A DNA stretch of 58,202 bases from Methanobrevibacter cuticularis. GTDB taxonomy: Archaea; Methanobacteriota; Methanobacteria; Methanobacteriales; Methanobacteriaceae. Position 1 is the first letter of the stretch. Each line of letters begins with the position of its first letter. The DNA is taken from assembly GCF_001639285.1 (NCBI RefSeq), contig NZ_LWMW01000117.1, positions 1 to 58,202 on the forward strand. Reading direction: 5' to 3'. Below the pieces are notes generated by a model that ran no database searches, was not told the origin of the DNA, and worked only from the letters and a program-made list of their open reading frames with translations. Below, in pieces: positions 1 to 9,065 of this stretch. The translations under genes and the position numbers were made by a program.

Positions 1-26
1 TATATATATATATATATATATATATT
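1..26. repeat. TA dinucleotide run
   Basis: The window opens inside an alternating TA tract of about 26 bases. It is cut by the window edge, so its full length is unknown. It lies about 100 bases upstream of ALP1 and could affect DNA melting there. No other function is visible. Confidence 0.8.
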
Positions 27-132
27 ATTTTCCAATAAAGTTTATATATGGCATAGAATATAATTATTATCGGTTAATAGGTAGTGATTATTCTCTATTT
101 TTTTAACTGATTTTTATCAATAATTGAATGAA

Positions 133-2967
133 ATGGAGGTGAAAAAAATAAAAAACTATAAAAAAGCAATAGTGAAAACGAGTATACTAATAGCTACTAT
201 TTTATTATTAGCTATCAGCTTAAACTCTAGTTTTGCAACTACTGTACCTATTAATAATACAACACCTGGTGGTATAAATGGAACAATAACATCAGGAACT
301 ACTAATCCTGGAGATACAATTTTGCTTGCTCCAGGAAACTACACAGGAACTACCAATACAGGAATAACTATCAACAAAAATGTGACAATACAAGGAAACG
401 GACCTGCTACTGATGTAGTAATTGATGCAGAAGGACAAAGACGAATATTCAACATCGGCAATAACTTGAATGTGACTTTCATAAATATAACATTCACCAA
501 TGGATATATTGCGGGTAATGGTGGAGCAATATCTAATGCCTATGCTGCAACAACAATGACTTTCATCAACTGCACATTCACAAACAACAACGCAACAGTT
601 TATGGTGGGGCTATCTACAATCCTGGTGCTAATATGCGTGTTAGTGGTTCTACTTTCATTAACAATACTGCAAATAGTGATGGTGGTGCTATCAACAATA
701 ATGGTGCTAATATGAATGTTAGTGATTCTACTTTCACTAACAACACCTCACCTACTAATGGTGGTGCTATCTCCAGCACGGGTAATAATATAAATATTAA
801 TGGTTCTACTTTCACTAACAACAAAGCAAATATGGGTGGTGTTATCTCCGTTAATTATTGTACTAATGGGATTGTTAGTGGTTCTACTTTCATTAACAAC
901 TCTGCAACTAGCCAAGGTGGTGCTATTTACCTTGCTCGTAGGGGTGCTAATTATTTTAGTGTTATTGGTTCTAACTTCACTAACAACAAAGCACCTGGTA
1001 GTGGTGGGGCTATTTACTCTTATTCGAATTCTTATTTTAGTGTTAGTGGTTCTACTTTCATTAACAACACTGCAACTGTATATTCTTCTGGTGCTATATA
1101 TTCTTCTGGTGCTAATTTTAGTGTTAGGGATTCTACTTTCATTAGCAATACTGCAAATAGTAATGCTGGTGCTATCTATTGTTCTGGTGATTATCTAGAT
1201 GTTAGTGGTTCTACTTTCATTAATAATACTGCAAATAGTATTGGTGGTGCTATCTACTGTTATGGCAGTAGTGCAATTGTTAATTATAATTATATATTTA
1301 ATAATATTGATGCTAATGGTTTTGATATTGTAATCAATGATAGTGGAAGAAGGTCTAATGCTAATTTGAATTGGTGGGGGAAAAACAATATAAGTGATAC
1401 TATTTCTGGCGTTAATACCAGTAATCATTATATTTTGAATATTACTAACTCTAGTACTTTGGATAATGTTCAAATTGGTAATAATGTTAGTTTTTCTCTG
1501 TTAGTATTGAATACTACTTTGAATAATGCTGGTGTTGCGAATTTACCTGATTTTGTTATTAATGGTACTTTTAATGGTGCAGCTTATAATTCCAGCCGTA
1601 ATGGTAATTTTACTTATGTGTTTACTATTTTATCTGGAGGAATTCAGACTGTAGATGCTTCTTCAGATGATCAATATGTGAATATAACTTTTTATACGAT
1701 AAAAGGTTCTACTAATTCAACTATTGTTGTTAGTCCTAATCTTGCTCATATTGGTGAGAATGTTACTGTTAGTGGTGTTTTAGCCAATCATACTGGGATA
1801 AGTAGTGTTAATGTTACTGTTGATGGTACGCTATTTAATGTGTCTGTTGATGGTTTTGGTTATTGGGAGTTAAATTACAATACCAATCGTACTGGTACTT
1901 TTGATATTGTTGTTAGTTTTGCTGATGATGGTAATTATGATGCTTTTAGTAATTCTACTACTTTCACAGTAAATAAGAGTAGTACTAATTCGACTATTGT
2001 TGTTAGTCCTAATCTTGCTCATATTGGTGAGAATGTTACTGTTAGTGGTGTTTTAGCTAATTTTACAGGTATTGGTTTTGTTAATGTTACTGTTGATGGT
2101 AATCTCTTTACTGATGTAATTGTTGATGTTTTTGGTTATTGGGAGTTAAATTGTACTACTAATCGTACTGGAACTGATTTAGAGATTGTTGTCAGCTTTG
2201 CTGGTAACGAAAATTACATAAGCTTTACTAATACTACTAGCTTCAATGTTACTAAATTAGCTGTTAATTCAACTATGAATGTTCCAGGTAATGTTAAGGT
2301 TGGTAAAACCATAACAATCGATGGAGTGCTTGTTGATGAGAATGGTGATGTAATAGCTAATGCTCCGATTGCTGTTACTGTTGATGGTAAAGTTTATTCT
2401 TTGACTACTGATTCTAATGGTCGATGGAGTCTTACTTACAAACCAAATCATACAGGAAGCATTAATGCTATGGTAGATTATGCTGGAAACGATAAATACT
2501 TTAGCTATACCAATACTACAACTTTTAATGTTGTAAAAGGTCAAGTTATTGTTGATATTGATGTAGTTAAAAATTCTGATGGTTCTGTTGATGTTATTGT
2601 CACAGTGTCTGATGAAGACGGTGACTCAATACCTGACTATAAAGTTAGTGTTGATTTGGATGGCAAATACATCGGAGATATCGTTACTGATGTTTTTGGT
2701 GTTGGAAGAATCCATATATCAACTAATAAACTTAGTGTCGGCCGTCATGTGATTACAGTTTCATCTGATGATGTAAACTATAATGTTAATCCAGTTTCAG
2801 TTGAATTTGAAACCCAAAACAACAACAATGATAGTAATAATACTAATAAAACAAATAACAATCCAGTAGCTACAGCTACTATGAAAAATACAGGAATACC
2901 GATAATAGCTATCATATTAGTGTTGATAAGTGTGTTTGGAATAAGCATTAGAAGAAAAGAAGATTAA
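133..2967 (+). CDS. Adhesin-like protein (ALP1), beta-helix plus Ig-like repeats, C-terminal membrane anchor
   Basis: Large secreted surface protein of the Methanobrevibacter adhesin-like type. A basic N-terminus and a hydrophobic stretch (ILIATILLLAISL) ending near SSFATT form the signal sequence. Residues of about 50 to 430 are short repeats built on GGAI followed by NNT or STF, the pattern of a right-handed parallel beta-helix. Residues of about 520 to 860 hold Ig-like modules; two begin with the near-identical phrase NSTIVVSPNLAHIGENVTV. A low-complexity Asn/Thr linker precedes a C-terminal membrane span (IPIIAIILVLISVFGI) and basic tail, so it is probably membrane-anchored and crosses the pseudomurein wall. 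Ligand unknown. The start is uncertain: the ATG at 133 overlaps a perfect GGAGGTG at 135-141, and the best-spaced codon after that site is ATA at 148. A TTG at 124 also extends the frame. Confidence 0.88.
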   Translation: MEVKKIKNYKKAIVKTSILIATILLLAISLNSSFATTVPINNTTPGGINGTITSGTTNPGDTILLAPGNYTGTTNTGITINKNVTIQGNGPATDVVIDAEGQRRIFNIGNNLNVTFINITFTNGYIAGNGGAISNAYAATTMTFINCTFTNNNATVYGGAIYNPGANMRVSGSTFINNTANSDGGAINNNGANMNVSDSTFTNNTSPTNGGAISSTGNNININGSTFTNNKANMGGVISVNYCTNGIVSGSTFINNSATSQGGAIYLARRGANYFSVIGSNFTNNKAPGSGGAIYSYSNSYFSVSGSTFINNTATVYSSGAIYSSGANFSVRDSTFISNTANSNAGAIYCSGDYLDVSGSTFINNTANSIGGAIYCYGSSAIVNYNYIFNNIDANGFDIVINDSGRRSNANLNWWGKNNISDTISGVNTSNHYILNITNSSTLDNVQIGNNVSFSLLVLNTTLNNAGVANLPDFVINGTFNGAAYNSSRNGNFTYVFTILSGGIQTVDASSDDQYVNITFYTIKGSTNSTIVVSPNLAHIGENVTVSGVLANHTGISSVNVTVDGTLFNVSVDGFGYWELNYNTNRTGTFDIVVSFADDGNYDAFSNSTTFTVNKSSTNSTIVVSPNLAHIGENVTVSGVLANFTGIGFVNVTVDGNLFTDVIVDVFGYWELNCTTNRTGTDLEIVVSFAGNENYISFTNTTSFNVTKLAVNSTMNVPGNVKVGKTITIDGVLVDENGDVIANAPIAVTVDGKVYSLTTDSNGRWSLTYKPNHTGSINAMVDYAGNDKYFSYTNTTTFNVVKGQVIVDIDVVKNSDGSVDVIVTVSDEDGDSIPDYKVSVDLDGKYIGDIVTDVFGVGRIHISTNKLSVGRHVITVSSDDVNYNVNPVSVEFETQNNNNDSNNTNKTNNNPVATATMKNTGIPIIAIILVLISVFGISIRRKED

Positions 2968-2976
2968 ACATTTTTT

Positions 2977-3020
2977 AGGAGGACTTATTTATTTTCTCCT
3001 CTATTTATTTATTTTTTTTA
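2977..3020 (+). terminator. Probable terminator of ALP1
   Basis: AGGAG at 2977-2981 pairs with CTCCT at 2996-3000 and is followed by T-rich sequence, about 10 bases after the ALP1 stop. Position and T-richness support a terminator. The stem is short, so confidence is moderate. Confidence 0.5.
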
Positions 3021-3088
3021 TTCATATTTGTAATTTATTAACTAATTAAAGTTTTTTTTATTGTTTATCGATTAATTATAATAATTAT

Positions 3089-3228
3089 GAGAGTGTTTCA
3101 TAATTACTTTTTCACTAAACAAATCTACAAGCTTTGAATAAATTATTCAGATAAATTAAACAAAAAAAAGAAAATCGCGCTGATTTTTACAAATTTGTTC
3201 ATACAAAACTTAATTATGAGACACTCCC
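3089..3228. mobile_element. MITE-like element bounded by 18-bp inverted repeats
   Basis: The 18 bases at 3089-3106 and the reverse complement of 3211-3228 match at 16 of 18 positions; the core reads GAGTGT(T/C)TCATAATTA. The 140-bp unit contains no open frame, which fits a miniature inverted-repeat element or the joined ends of a deleted insertion sequence. The flanks are AT-rich and no target duplication is clear. No second copy was noticed in the window. Confidence 0.5.
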
Positions 3229-3460
3229 ATTTTATCATTTTTTTTCATTTCTCTTTTATTTTTCAAATTTAACTTAATATAGTTAAATAATTTAAAAAAC
3301 ATATATTATTTATAATTATAATAGATAATTTTAAATATAATTAATACATAACAATTGTTAATATTTATATAACATGAGGAATAAAAATAAAGTTTACTGA
3401 TGAGTTAAAAATTAATATTTCTAGCAAATGTAAATTTCATAGAATATATTCTAAATTAAA

Positions 3461-3562
3461 TTAGAATGTAAATAAATTTTTATAATTAATTAAGTTAGAA
3501 AGTAAATAAATTTTTATAATTAATTAAGTTAGAAAGTAAATAAATTTTTATAATTAATTAAA
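3461..3562. repeat. Tandem array, 34-bp unit x 3
   Basis: Three near-identical 34-bp units start at 3461, 3495 and 3529 and differ by about one base in the first copy. The array lies in the spacer upstream of the methanogenesis marker 16 gene. The rest of the 3229-3653 spacer is plain AT-rich DNA. Confidence 0.85.
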
Positions 3563-3653
3563 TTTCATAAATATGATGTAAATTTAATGTTTACACAAAA
3601 TTCAATTTTATTATAATGTTATTAAAAAGATGATTTATTAAAAGGTGATTTTC

Positions 3654-4907
3654 TTGACTACAAGAACTTTGGATGAGATTAATGAGAAAATAGCTAAAGG
3701 CGAAGCTAATGTATTAACTGCTCATGAATTAAAAGAGCTTATTAAAGAAGGTAAAACTCCTAAATTTGAGGATGTTGATGTAGTAACTACAGGAACATGT
3801 GGTATAATGTCAGGAACTGCAGCTATATTTCATATAGGGATTACTGCCCCTGGAGTGTTTAGAAAAGCTAAGAATGTCTTTCTTAATGGAGTTCCAGCAT
3901 TCCCAGGACCTTGTCCTAATGAATTATTAGGCTCTGTTGATGTGATTTCTTATGGGACTGAACATAGTACCAAAGATCATGAATATGGTGGCGGATTCTT
4001 ATTTAAAGATTTCTTAAAGGGAGAAAAAATTGATGTTGAAGTAGAATCAATAGAAGGTCAAAAATATGAAACAACAATTACAAAAGACGATATTACAAGA
4101 GCTCAAGTGATTGGTGTAAGAATGACTTTTAGAAATTACACAGCATTTGTAAACCCTGCTAATGATACTGCTAGTTCTATCTTCAATGGAATCCCAATGA
4201 AAGGTGGTTTAGACCAATTCACCTTTTCTGGTTGTGGTGATTTAAATCCTTTACAAAATACTGTTAAAAGTAATTTAATCGGAGAAGGAACTAAAATTCT
4301 TTTCAATGGAGCACAAGGAAGAGTTTTAGGTTCAGGTACAAGAAGTTCTGATGCTAAACCAAATTTAATGCTAACTGCAGACTTACTTGAAATGTCACCA
4401 GAATATATTGGAGGGTTTAAAACAGGAGCAGGTCCTGAAATCTACGATTCCGTAGCTATTCCTATACCAATACTCGATGAAAAAGCATTTGAAGATGTTT
4501 TAATATTAAATACTGATATTCCTCTTGTAGTAGCTGATATTCATGGAAGACATTTGCCATTAACTGAAACTAGCTATGATAAAGTTTGGGACGGTTATGA
4601 TGAGAGACCAACTTTTAATAAAGATAAATTCAATGCATCTGAAAATGAAATAGTTAAAACTAGTTGCCCAACAAATGCAATTAATGATGATGGAACTTTG
4701 AATTTAGATGATTGTTTTGGATGTGGATTATGTGTTTATTTATCTAAAAATAGCACTTACACAATGAATATTGGTTCTGTTGATATTGAAATCGATGAGG
4801 AAACTCATAATATTCCAATAACTTGCCGACAGTCTGATATTCAAAGAGGTAAAAAGATTTCTCTTAAACTAAAACAATTAATCAAGGATGGAGAATTCAC
4901 ACTTTAA
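3654..4907 (+). CDS. Methanogenesis marker protein 16 (DUF39/HcyBio family with C-terminal 4Fe-4S site)
   Basis: The N-terminal two thirds matches the DUF39/COG1900 family, whose Methanosarcina member is linked to homocysteine formation from aspartate semialdehyde. Visible landmarks are TGTCGIMSG near residue 48, PAFPGPCPNE near 82 and FSGCGDLNP near 190, which carry the conserved cysteines. The C-terminus has a single ferredoxin-like site, SCPTNAI followed by CFGCGLC and a later ITC. This layout and length (about 417 aa) are those of the methanogenesis marker 16 group. Its exact reaction is not established, and a role in sulfur transfer is family inference. I chose TTG at 3654 because AAAGGTGAT at 3641-3649 is spaced for it; a GTG at 3645 lies inside that site. 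Confidence 0.78.
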   Translation: MTTRTLDEINEKIAKGEANVLTAHELKELIKEGKTPKFEDVDVVTTGTCGIMSGTAAIFHIGITAPGVFRKAKNVFLNGVPAFPGPCPNELLGSVDVISYGTEHSTKDHEYGGGFLFKDFLKGEKIDVEVESIEGQKYETTITKDDITRAQVIGVRMTFRNYTAFVNPANDTASSIFNGIPMKGGLDQFTFSGCGDLNPLQNTVKSNLIGEGTKILFNGAQGRVLGSGTRSSDAKPNLMLTADLLEMSPEYIGGFKTGAGPEIYDSVAIPIPILDEKAFEDVLILNTDIPLVVADIHGRHLPLTETSYDKVWDGYDERPTFNKDKFNASENEIVKTSCPTNAINDDGTLNLDDCFGCGLCVYLSKNSTYTMNIGSVDIEIDEETHNIPITCRQSDIQRGKKISLKLKQLIKDGEFTL

Positions 4908-5299
4908 TGAGAATTTAATTTAAACTAGAACACAAAATTGAAATAGAGATTTGAATTTAGATTTGTTGTAATTTGAATAAGATTTTGAATTAAAATCTGA
5001 ATTTTAAAAGATTCTTTATTTTTCTTTTAAAAATTCTTATTCTTATTTGTAATAGAATTTTAATTAGAATTTTGCATAATATTATTAAATTATTTTTTAT
5101 AATTTTTATGCAATTTCATAGAATATTATTATTTTATTTTTATTATAATTAATTTCTAATAGTTTAATAATACTATATTTTGAATTTTTTTCTATTTATA
5201 GTATATAATTTTTATAACTATTAGTTAATTTTATAATCACAATTAATGATATGAAAATTGATGTAATTTTAAAGAAATTATTTTAGAATAGGGATACAA

Positions 5300-5400
5300 C
5301 AATAATAGTAATAATAATAGTGATAGTAGCATAATAGTGATAGTAGCATAATAGTGATAGTAGTATAATAGAGTAATAATAATAATAATAATAATAATTG
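5300..5400. repeat. Imperfect ATAGTGATAGTAGC-type tandem array and AAT triplet run
   Basis: In the 528-base spacer 4908-5435, about 100 bases consist of a repeated ATAGTGATAGTAGC-like unit running into a string of AAT triplets. It ends about 35 bases before the thiI start. The rest of the spacer is AT-rich with no gene seen. An open antisense frame across it is low complexity and not credible. Confidence 0.7.
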
Positions 5401-5435
5401 TTATCAACATTAATAATTTATTCATGAGGGATTTA

Positions 5436-6584
5436 ATGAAATATGACTTAATAATAGGTAGATATGGTGAAGTAGGATTAAAGAGTCCTCGTGTTAGAGG
5501 TAGATTTGAGAGAAAACTAGTTTCTAATATCAAATCTTCAATCAAATGTGACATTGATGTTAATCAAGCAAGATTTTTCATTTTTCCTGAAAATTTTGAT
5601 GATGCCGTAGAAAAATTAGATAAAATTTTTGGAATAGTTTCCTATTCACCAGCTATTTCTCTAACAACCGACTTAGATGAAATTGAAAAACATTTAACTA
5701 AGTATATAGAGGAACTAGAAAAACAAGGTTTAATCGATTCTGATACACCGTTTGCAGTTAGATGCAGAAGGGTTGGAACACATGATCTTTCTTCACAGGA
5801 ATTTGCAGCTTTTGCTGGAAGTGTTGTTGTTAAAAAAATAGGAGCTCCTGTTGATTTAACTAATCCTAAAATTAAGATTTTTCTTGAAGTAAGGGAGGGT
5901 GAAACTTACATATTCCATGAAAAAATACAAGGTCCTGGTGGATTACCTCTTGGAACACAAGGAAGACTTGTTGCGCTTATATCTAGTGGAATTGACTCTC
6001 CGGTTGCTGCTTATTTGATGATGAAACGTGGATGTGAAATAACAGCTATTCACTTTGACAATGATCCTTTTGCAGGGCCTCAAGTAACTGAAAACTTTAA
6101 AGAATTAATAAATAAACTTAATGAATATGCTTCAGGAAGTCCAATAAGGACAAAAATTGTTAAATATGGAGATTACCTACAAAAGTGTAAAGACAAAGCT
6201 CCAGAAAAATTAACATGTGTTTTATGTAAATCTGGCATGTATAAATTAGCTAGTGAAGTAGCTAAAAGAGAAAAAGCTTTGGGAATAATAGATGGTAGTA
6301 GTGTTGGACAAGTAGCTTCTCAAACTCTCCCAAATATCTTAGCTACTCGTGATAATGCTGAATTTCCTATTCTAAGCCCACTCATAGGTTTAGATAAGGT
6401 GGAAATTGAGAAAATAGCTAAAAAAATCGGTACATTCCCAATTTCGGAACTTAATGATGGGGGATGTTCAGCAGTACCTAAGTATCCCGAAACTAAAGCT
6501 AATTTAGAAAGAGTTCACGATGCTGTTGAAGCTATTAATCAATCTGAAGAGATTTTAAAAGCTTTAGATAAACTTTATTCTTAA
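5436..6584 (+). CDS. thiI: tRNA 4-thiouridine synthase ThiI, archaeal type
   Basis: ThiI adenylates and thiolates uridine 8 of tRNA. The N-terminal ferredoxin-like and THUMP regions begin with IIGRYGEVGLKSP. The PP-loop ATP site is SSGIDSPVAAY near residue 190. There is no C-terminal rhodanese domain, as usual in methanogens. Instead CVLC (C261, C264) and a later GGC (C344) are present. The Methanococcus enzyme uses this kind of three-cysteine set to hold an iron-sulfur cluster, so a cluster-dependent mechanism is inferred. ATG at 5436 was chosen because GAGGG at 5426-5430 lies five bases upstream; an ATG at 5424 overlaps that site. The gene stands alone and is followed by a tandem array. Confidence 0.9.
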   Translation: MKYDLIIGRYGEVGLKSPRVRGRFERKLVSNIKSSIKCDIDVNQARFFIFPENFDDAVEKLDKIFGIVSYSPAISLTTDLDEIEKHLTKYIEELEKQGLIDSDTPFAVRCRRVGTHDLSSQEFAAFAGSVVVKKIGAPVDLTNPKIKIFLEVREGETYIFHEKIQGPGGLPLGTQGRLVALISSGIDSPVAAYLMMKRGCEITAIHFDNDPFAGPQVTENFKELINKLNEYASGSPIRTKIVKYGDYLQKCKDKAPEKLTCVLCKSGMYKLASEVAKREKALGIIDGSSVGQVASQTLPNILATRDNAEFPILSPLIGLDKVEIEKIAKKIGTFPISELNDGGCSAVPKYPETKANLERVHDAVEAINQSEEILKALDKLYS

Positions 6585-6617
6585 TTTTTTCTTTTTAATT
6601 ATTTTTAATCACTTTTT

Positions 6618-6757
6618 AACATATTTCAAGTTTTGTTATTATTTTTTAACATATTTTAAGTTTTGTTATTATTTTTTAACATATTTCAAGTTTTGTTATT
6701 ATTTTTTAACATATTTTAAGTTTTGTTATTATTTTTTAACATATTTCAAGTTTTGCT
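6618..6757. repeat. Tandem array, 30-bp unit x 5 with alternating variants
   Basis: Units start at 6618, 6648, 6678, 6708 and 6738, 33 bases after the thiI stop. Odd-numbered copies read ATATTTCAAG and even-numbered copies ATATTTTAAG, so the array looks like a 60-bp dimer that was amplified. There are no spacers, so it is not a CRISPR. Confidence 0.9.
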
Positions 6758-7214
6758 ACTTTTCCGATCCATACACTTCTTTTAATTGTTTAACCTTAAT
6801 ATATTTTATTTTCAAGCGTGTTTAAATTTATTTAATTCAGTATTACATTTTTAAAAGATGTTAAATTCCATGATTTTTTAAGGAGAGAATATTAGTTTTT
6901 TAATTTCAATTTAAAAATATTAAATAAAATAAAAATATTAACTAATCATGAAAATTATTATCTTGTTATACTAAAATTTATATGTATAATAATTTAAGAT
7001 ATTAATGAGGGGTAACCTTAAACTTAGTAAAACTTATATTAAATAACTTATATAGTATAAATATATTAAATATGTAAACTATTTTTTGATTAAATATTAT
7101 GAAATGTTTTATAATCATTTTCATAGTCAAAAAAATTATTAAACAAAATAAAAATAATTAATCTGATATATCTATTATTGTATATATGGATTTATTATTA
7201 TTTGAGGAAGAATT
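6758..7214. other. Spacer before fbp, no gene seen
   Basis: AT-rich spacer. GAGGAAG at 7203-7209 is the ribosome binding site of the next gene. TATATAGTATAAATATATT-like sequence near 7050-7070 could hold a TATA box, but this cannot be told from background AT-richness. Confidence 0.5.
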
Positions 7215-8312
7215 ATGACAAAAACTACTATAAGTGTTATTAAAGCTGATGTTGGAAGTGTTGCAGGTCATTTAGTAGCTCATCCTAATTTAATAGACAC
7301 ATGTGATGAAGTACTAGCAAAAGCACTAGAAGAAGGATTATTAGAAGATTATTATATAACTCGCTGTGGTGACGATATAGATATGATCATGACTCACAGA
7401 AATGGTGAAGAAAATGAGGAAGTCCATGAAACAGCATTCAATGCTTTTATGAAAGCTACTGAAGTAGCTAGAGGGCTGAAATTGTATGGTGCAGGTCAAG
7501 ATTTATTGTCTGATACCTTCTCTGGAAATATCAAAGGTATGGGTCCTGGAGTAGCTGAAATGGAATTTAAAGAAAGACCAAGCGATCCTATCATTGTTTA
7601 TTGTTGTGATAAGACTGAGCCTGGAGCATTTAATTTACCATTGTATAGGATCTTTGCAGATCCATTTAACACTGCAGGGTTAGTTATAGACCCAAGTTTA
7701 CATGATGGATTTAAATTTGAAGTTTTCGATGTAATGGAGCATAGAAAAGTTATTATGAATTGTCCTGAAGAATCTTATGATTTACTCGCTCTTTTAGGTT
7801 CTACTGGAAGATATGTTATTAAAAGAATCTTTAAAAAGAATGGTGAAATAGCTGCTTCTTTAAGTACAGAAAGATTAAATTTAATGGCAGGTTCTTACAT
7901 TGGTAAAGATGACCCTGCAGCTATTGTAAGGGCACAGTCTGGATTCCCTTCAGCAGGGGAAGTTGTTGAACCATTTGCATTCCCTCATTTAGTAAGTGGA
8001 TGGATGAGAGGTTCTCACAATGGTCCTTTAATGCCAACTAGTCAAGAAGAAGCTAATCCTATTAGATTCGATGGACCTCCAAGAGTAATTGGTTTAGGTT
8101 TCCAAGTAGCAGATAGTAAATTAATTGGGCCAGTTGATTTGTTCGATGATCCTGCATTTGATAGAACAAGACAACAAGCAGCAGATATTGCTGATTATAT
8201 GAGAAGACATGGTCCTTTCGAACCACACAGATTACCAAGTGAAGAAATGGAATATACTTCTTTACCTGGAGTTTTAGAAAAATTAGAATCAAGATTTGAA
8301 AAGATGGATTAA
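7215..8312 (+). CDS. fbp: Bifunctional fructose-1,6-bisphosphate aldolase/phosphatase
   Basis: Class V archaeal FBPA/ase, which condenses triose phosphates and dephosphorylates the product to fructose 6-phosphate, making gluconeogenesis one-way. The protein begins TTISVIKADVGSVAGHLVAHP and contains TRCGDDIDMIMTH near residue 49, YGAGQDLLSDTFSGN near 92 and DPAFDRTRQQAADIADYMRRHGPFEPHR-type C-terminal sequence near 313. These supply the Mg-binding aspartates and the lysine/tyrosine region of the family. Its length of 365 aa is typical. ATG at 7215 follows GAGGAAG with normal spacing. It fits the por and cdh genes of the window in an autotrophic carbon route. Confidence 0.95.
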   Translation: MTKTTISVIKADVGSVAGHLVAHPNLIDTCDEVLAKALEEGLLEDYYITRCGDDIDMIMTHRNGEENEEVHETAFNAFMKATEVARGLKLYGAGQDLLSDTFSGNIKGMGPGVAEMEFKERPSDPIIVYCCDKTEPGAFNLPLYRIFADPFNTAGLVIDPSLHDGFKFEVFDVMEHRKVIMNCPEESYDLLALLGSTGRYVIKRIFKKNGEIAASLSTERLNLMAGSYIGKDDPAAIVRAQSGFPSAGEVVEPFAFPHLVSGWMRGSHNGPLMPTSQEEANPIRFDGPPRVIGLGFQVADSKLIGPVDLFDDPAFDRTRQQAADIADYMRRHGPFEPHRLPSEEMEYTSLPGVLEKLESRFEKMD

Positions 8313-8716
8313 TTTCCATAATTTTCATAATTTTTTGTTTTTACTTTTTTATCTTATTTTTTATCTTTATTTTTAATAGCTATTTTATTTTTTATATATT
8401 TTTAAATTCGTTTTAAAAATCTTATTAAATTTTATTAGCTTTTATCATCTTTTATTAGCCCCTATTAGTTTTTATTAGCCCATATTAGTTTTTATTAGCT
8501 CCTATTAGCTTTTAGTGATTTTATATTTTATATTTTATTTTTTAATTTTATTTGTTTTTCATGAGTTATATATTATTTATTTATAAAATTATATTAATAA
8601 TTTAATACTTATTTATATTATATTATTATTTATATTATAAAGTTTAATGATTTAATGTCAAAGTGAAATTTTTTATAAAAAGTAGCTTTGATAAAAATTA
8701 ATGGAGGTGAAACTTC
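8313..8716. other. Spacer with short TTTTATTAG(C) repeats
   Basis: AT-rich spacer after fbp. Around 8440-8520 a unit of about 20 bases built on TTTTATTAG plus CCC or CTCC recurs four to five times imperfectly. One copy of AATAGCTATT lies at 8375-8384. No gene seen. Confidence 0.5.
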
Positions 8717-8845
8717 ATGAATTTAAAGCTGAGTATTACTTTAATTGGGATTATATTTCTTAAAAAAGTAATAGCTAAAGCTTTATCATCTGAAAGGAAG
8801 CTTATAAAAACTTACAATCAGATGAAAAAGAAAAAACTCGAGTAA
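8717..8845 (+). CDS. Small hydrophobic/basic protein of 42 aa, function unknown
   Basis: ATG at 8717 follows a perfect GGAGGTGA (8703-8710) with six bases of spacing. The frame runs 42 codons to TAA and is followed at once by a hairpin. The product starts MNLKLSITLIGIIFL, a short hydrophobic segment, and ends in a lysine-rich tail (MKKKKLE), so a small single-span membrane protein is plausible. I do not recognise a family. The initiation site and terminator make it more likely real than chance. Confidence 0.6.
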   Translation: MNLKLSITLIGIIFLKKVIAKALSSERKLIKTYNQMKKKKLE

Positions 8846-8864
8846 TCCCTTAGGGGATTACTTT
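8842..8864 (+). terminator. Hairpin terminator after the 42-aa gene
   Basis: GTAATCCC at 8842-8849 pairs perfectly with GGGATTAC at 8854-8861 around the loop TTAG. The stem includes the stop codon of the small gene and is followed by TTT. It is one of the few GC-containing stems in the area. Confidence 0.55.
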
Positions 8865-9065
8865 CATGCATATATAAGTATGATGTATTATTTAAAGTTT
8901 TTTCTTAAGATTCACTGGATAGTTTCACAAATCCATTAATTATAATTCATTAGTTAATAAATCCATTTTATCTATGACCAATTTAGCTTATTTTAATTAA
9001 TTTAATCTATTTTTAATTTATCTTAGAGGCCTGAAGAATATCATAGATGAATCTAATATACTTAG

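Noticed and set aside
5243..5554. 103-codon minus-strand frame at the thiI start
   Set aside because: It reads microsatellite DNA (runs of Ile, Leu, Tyr) and overlaps the thiI coding start.
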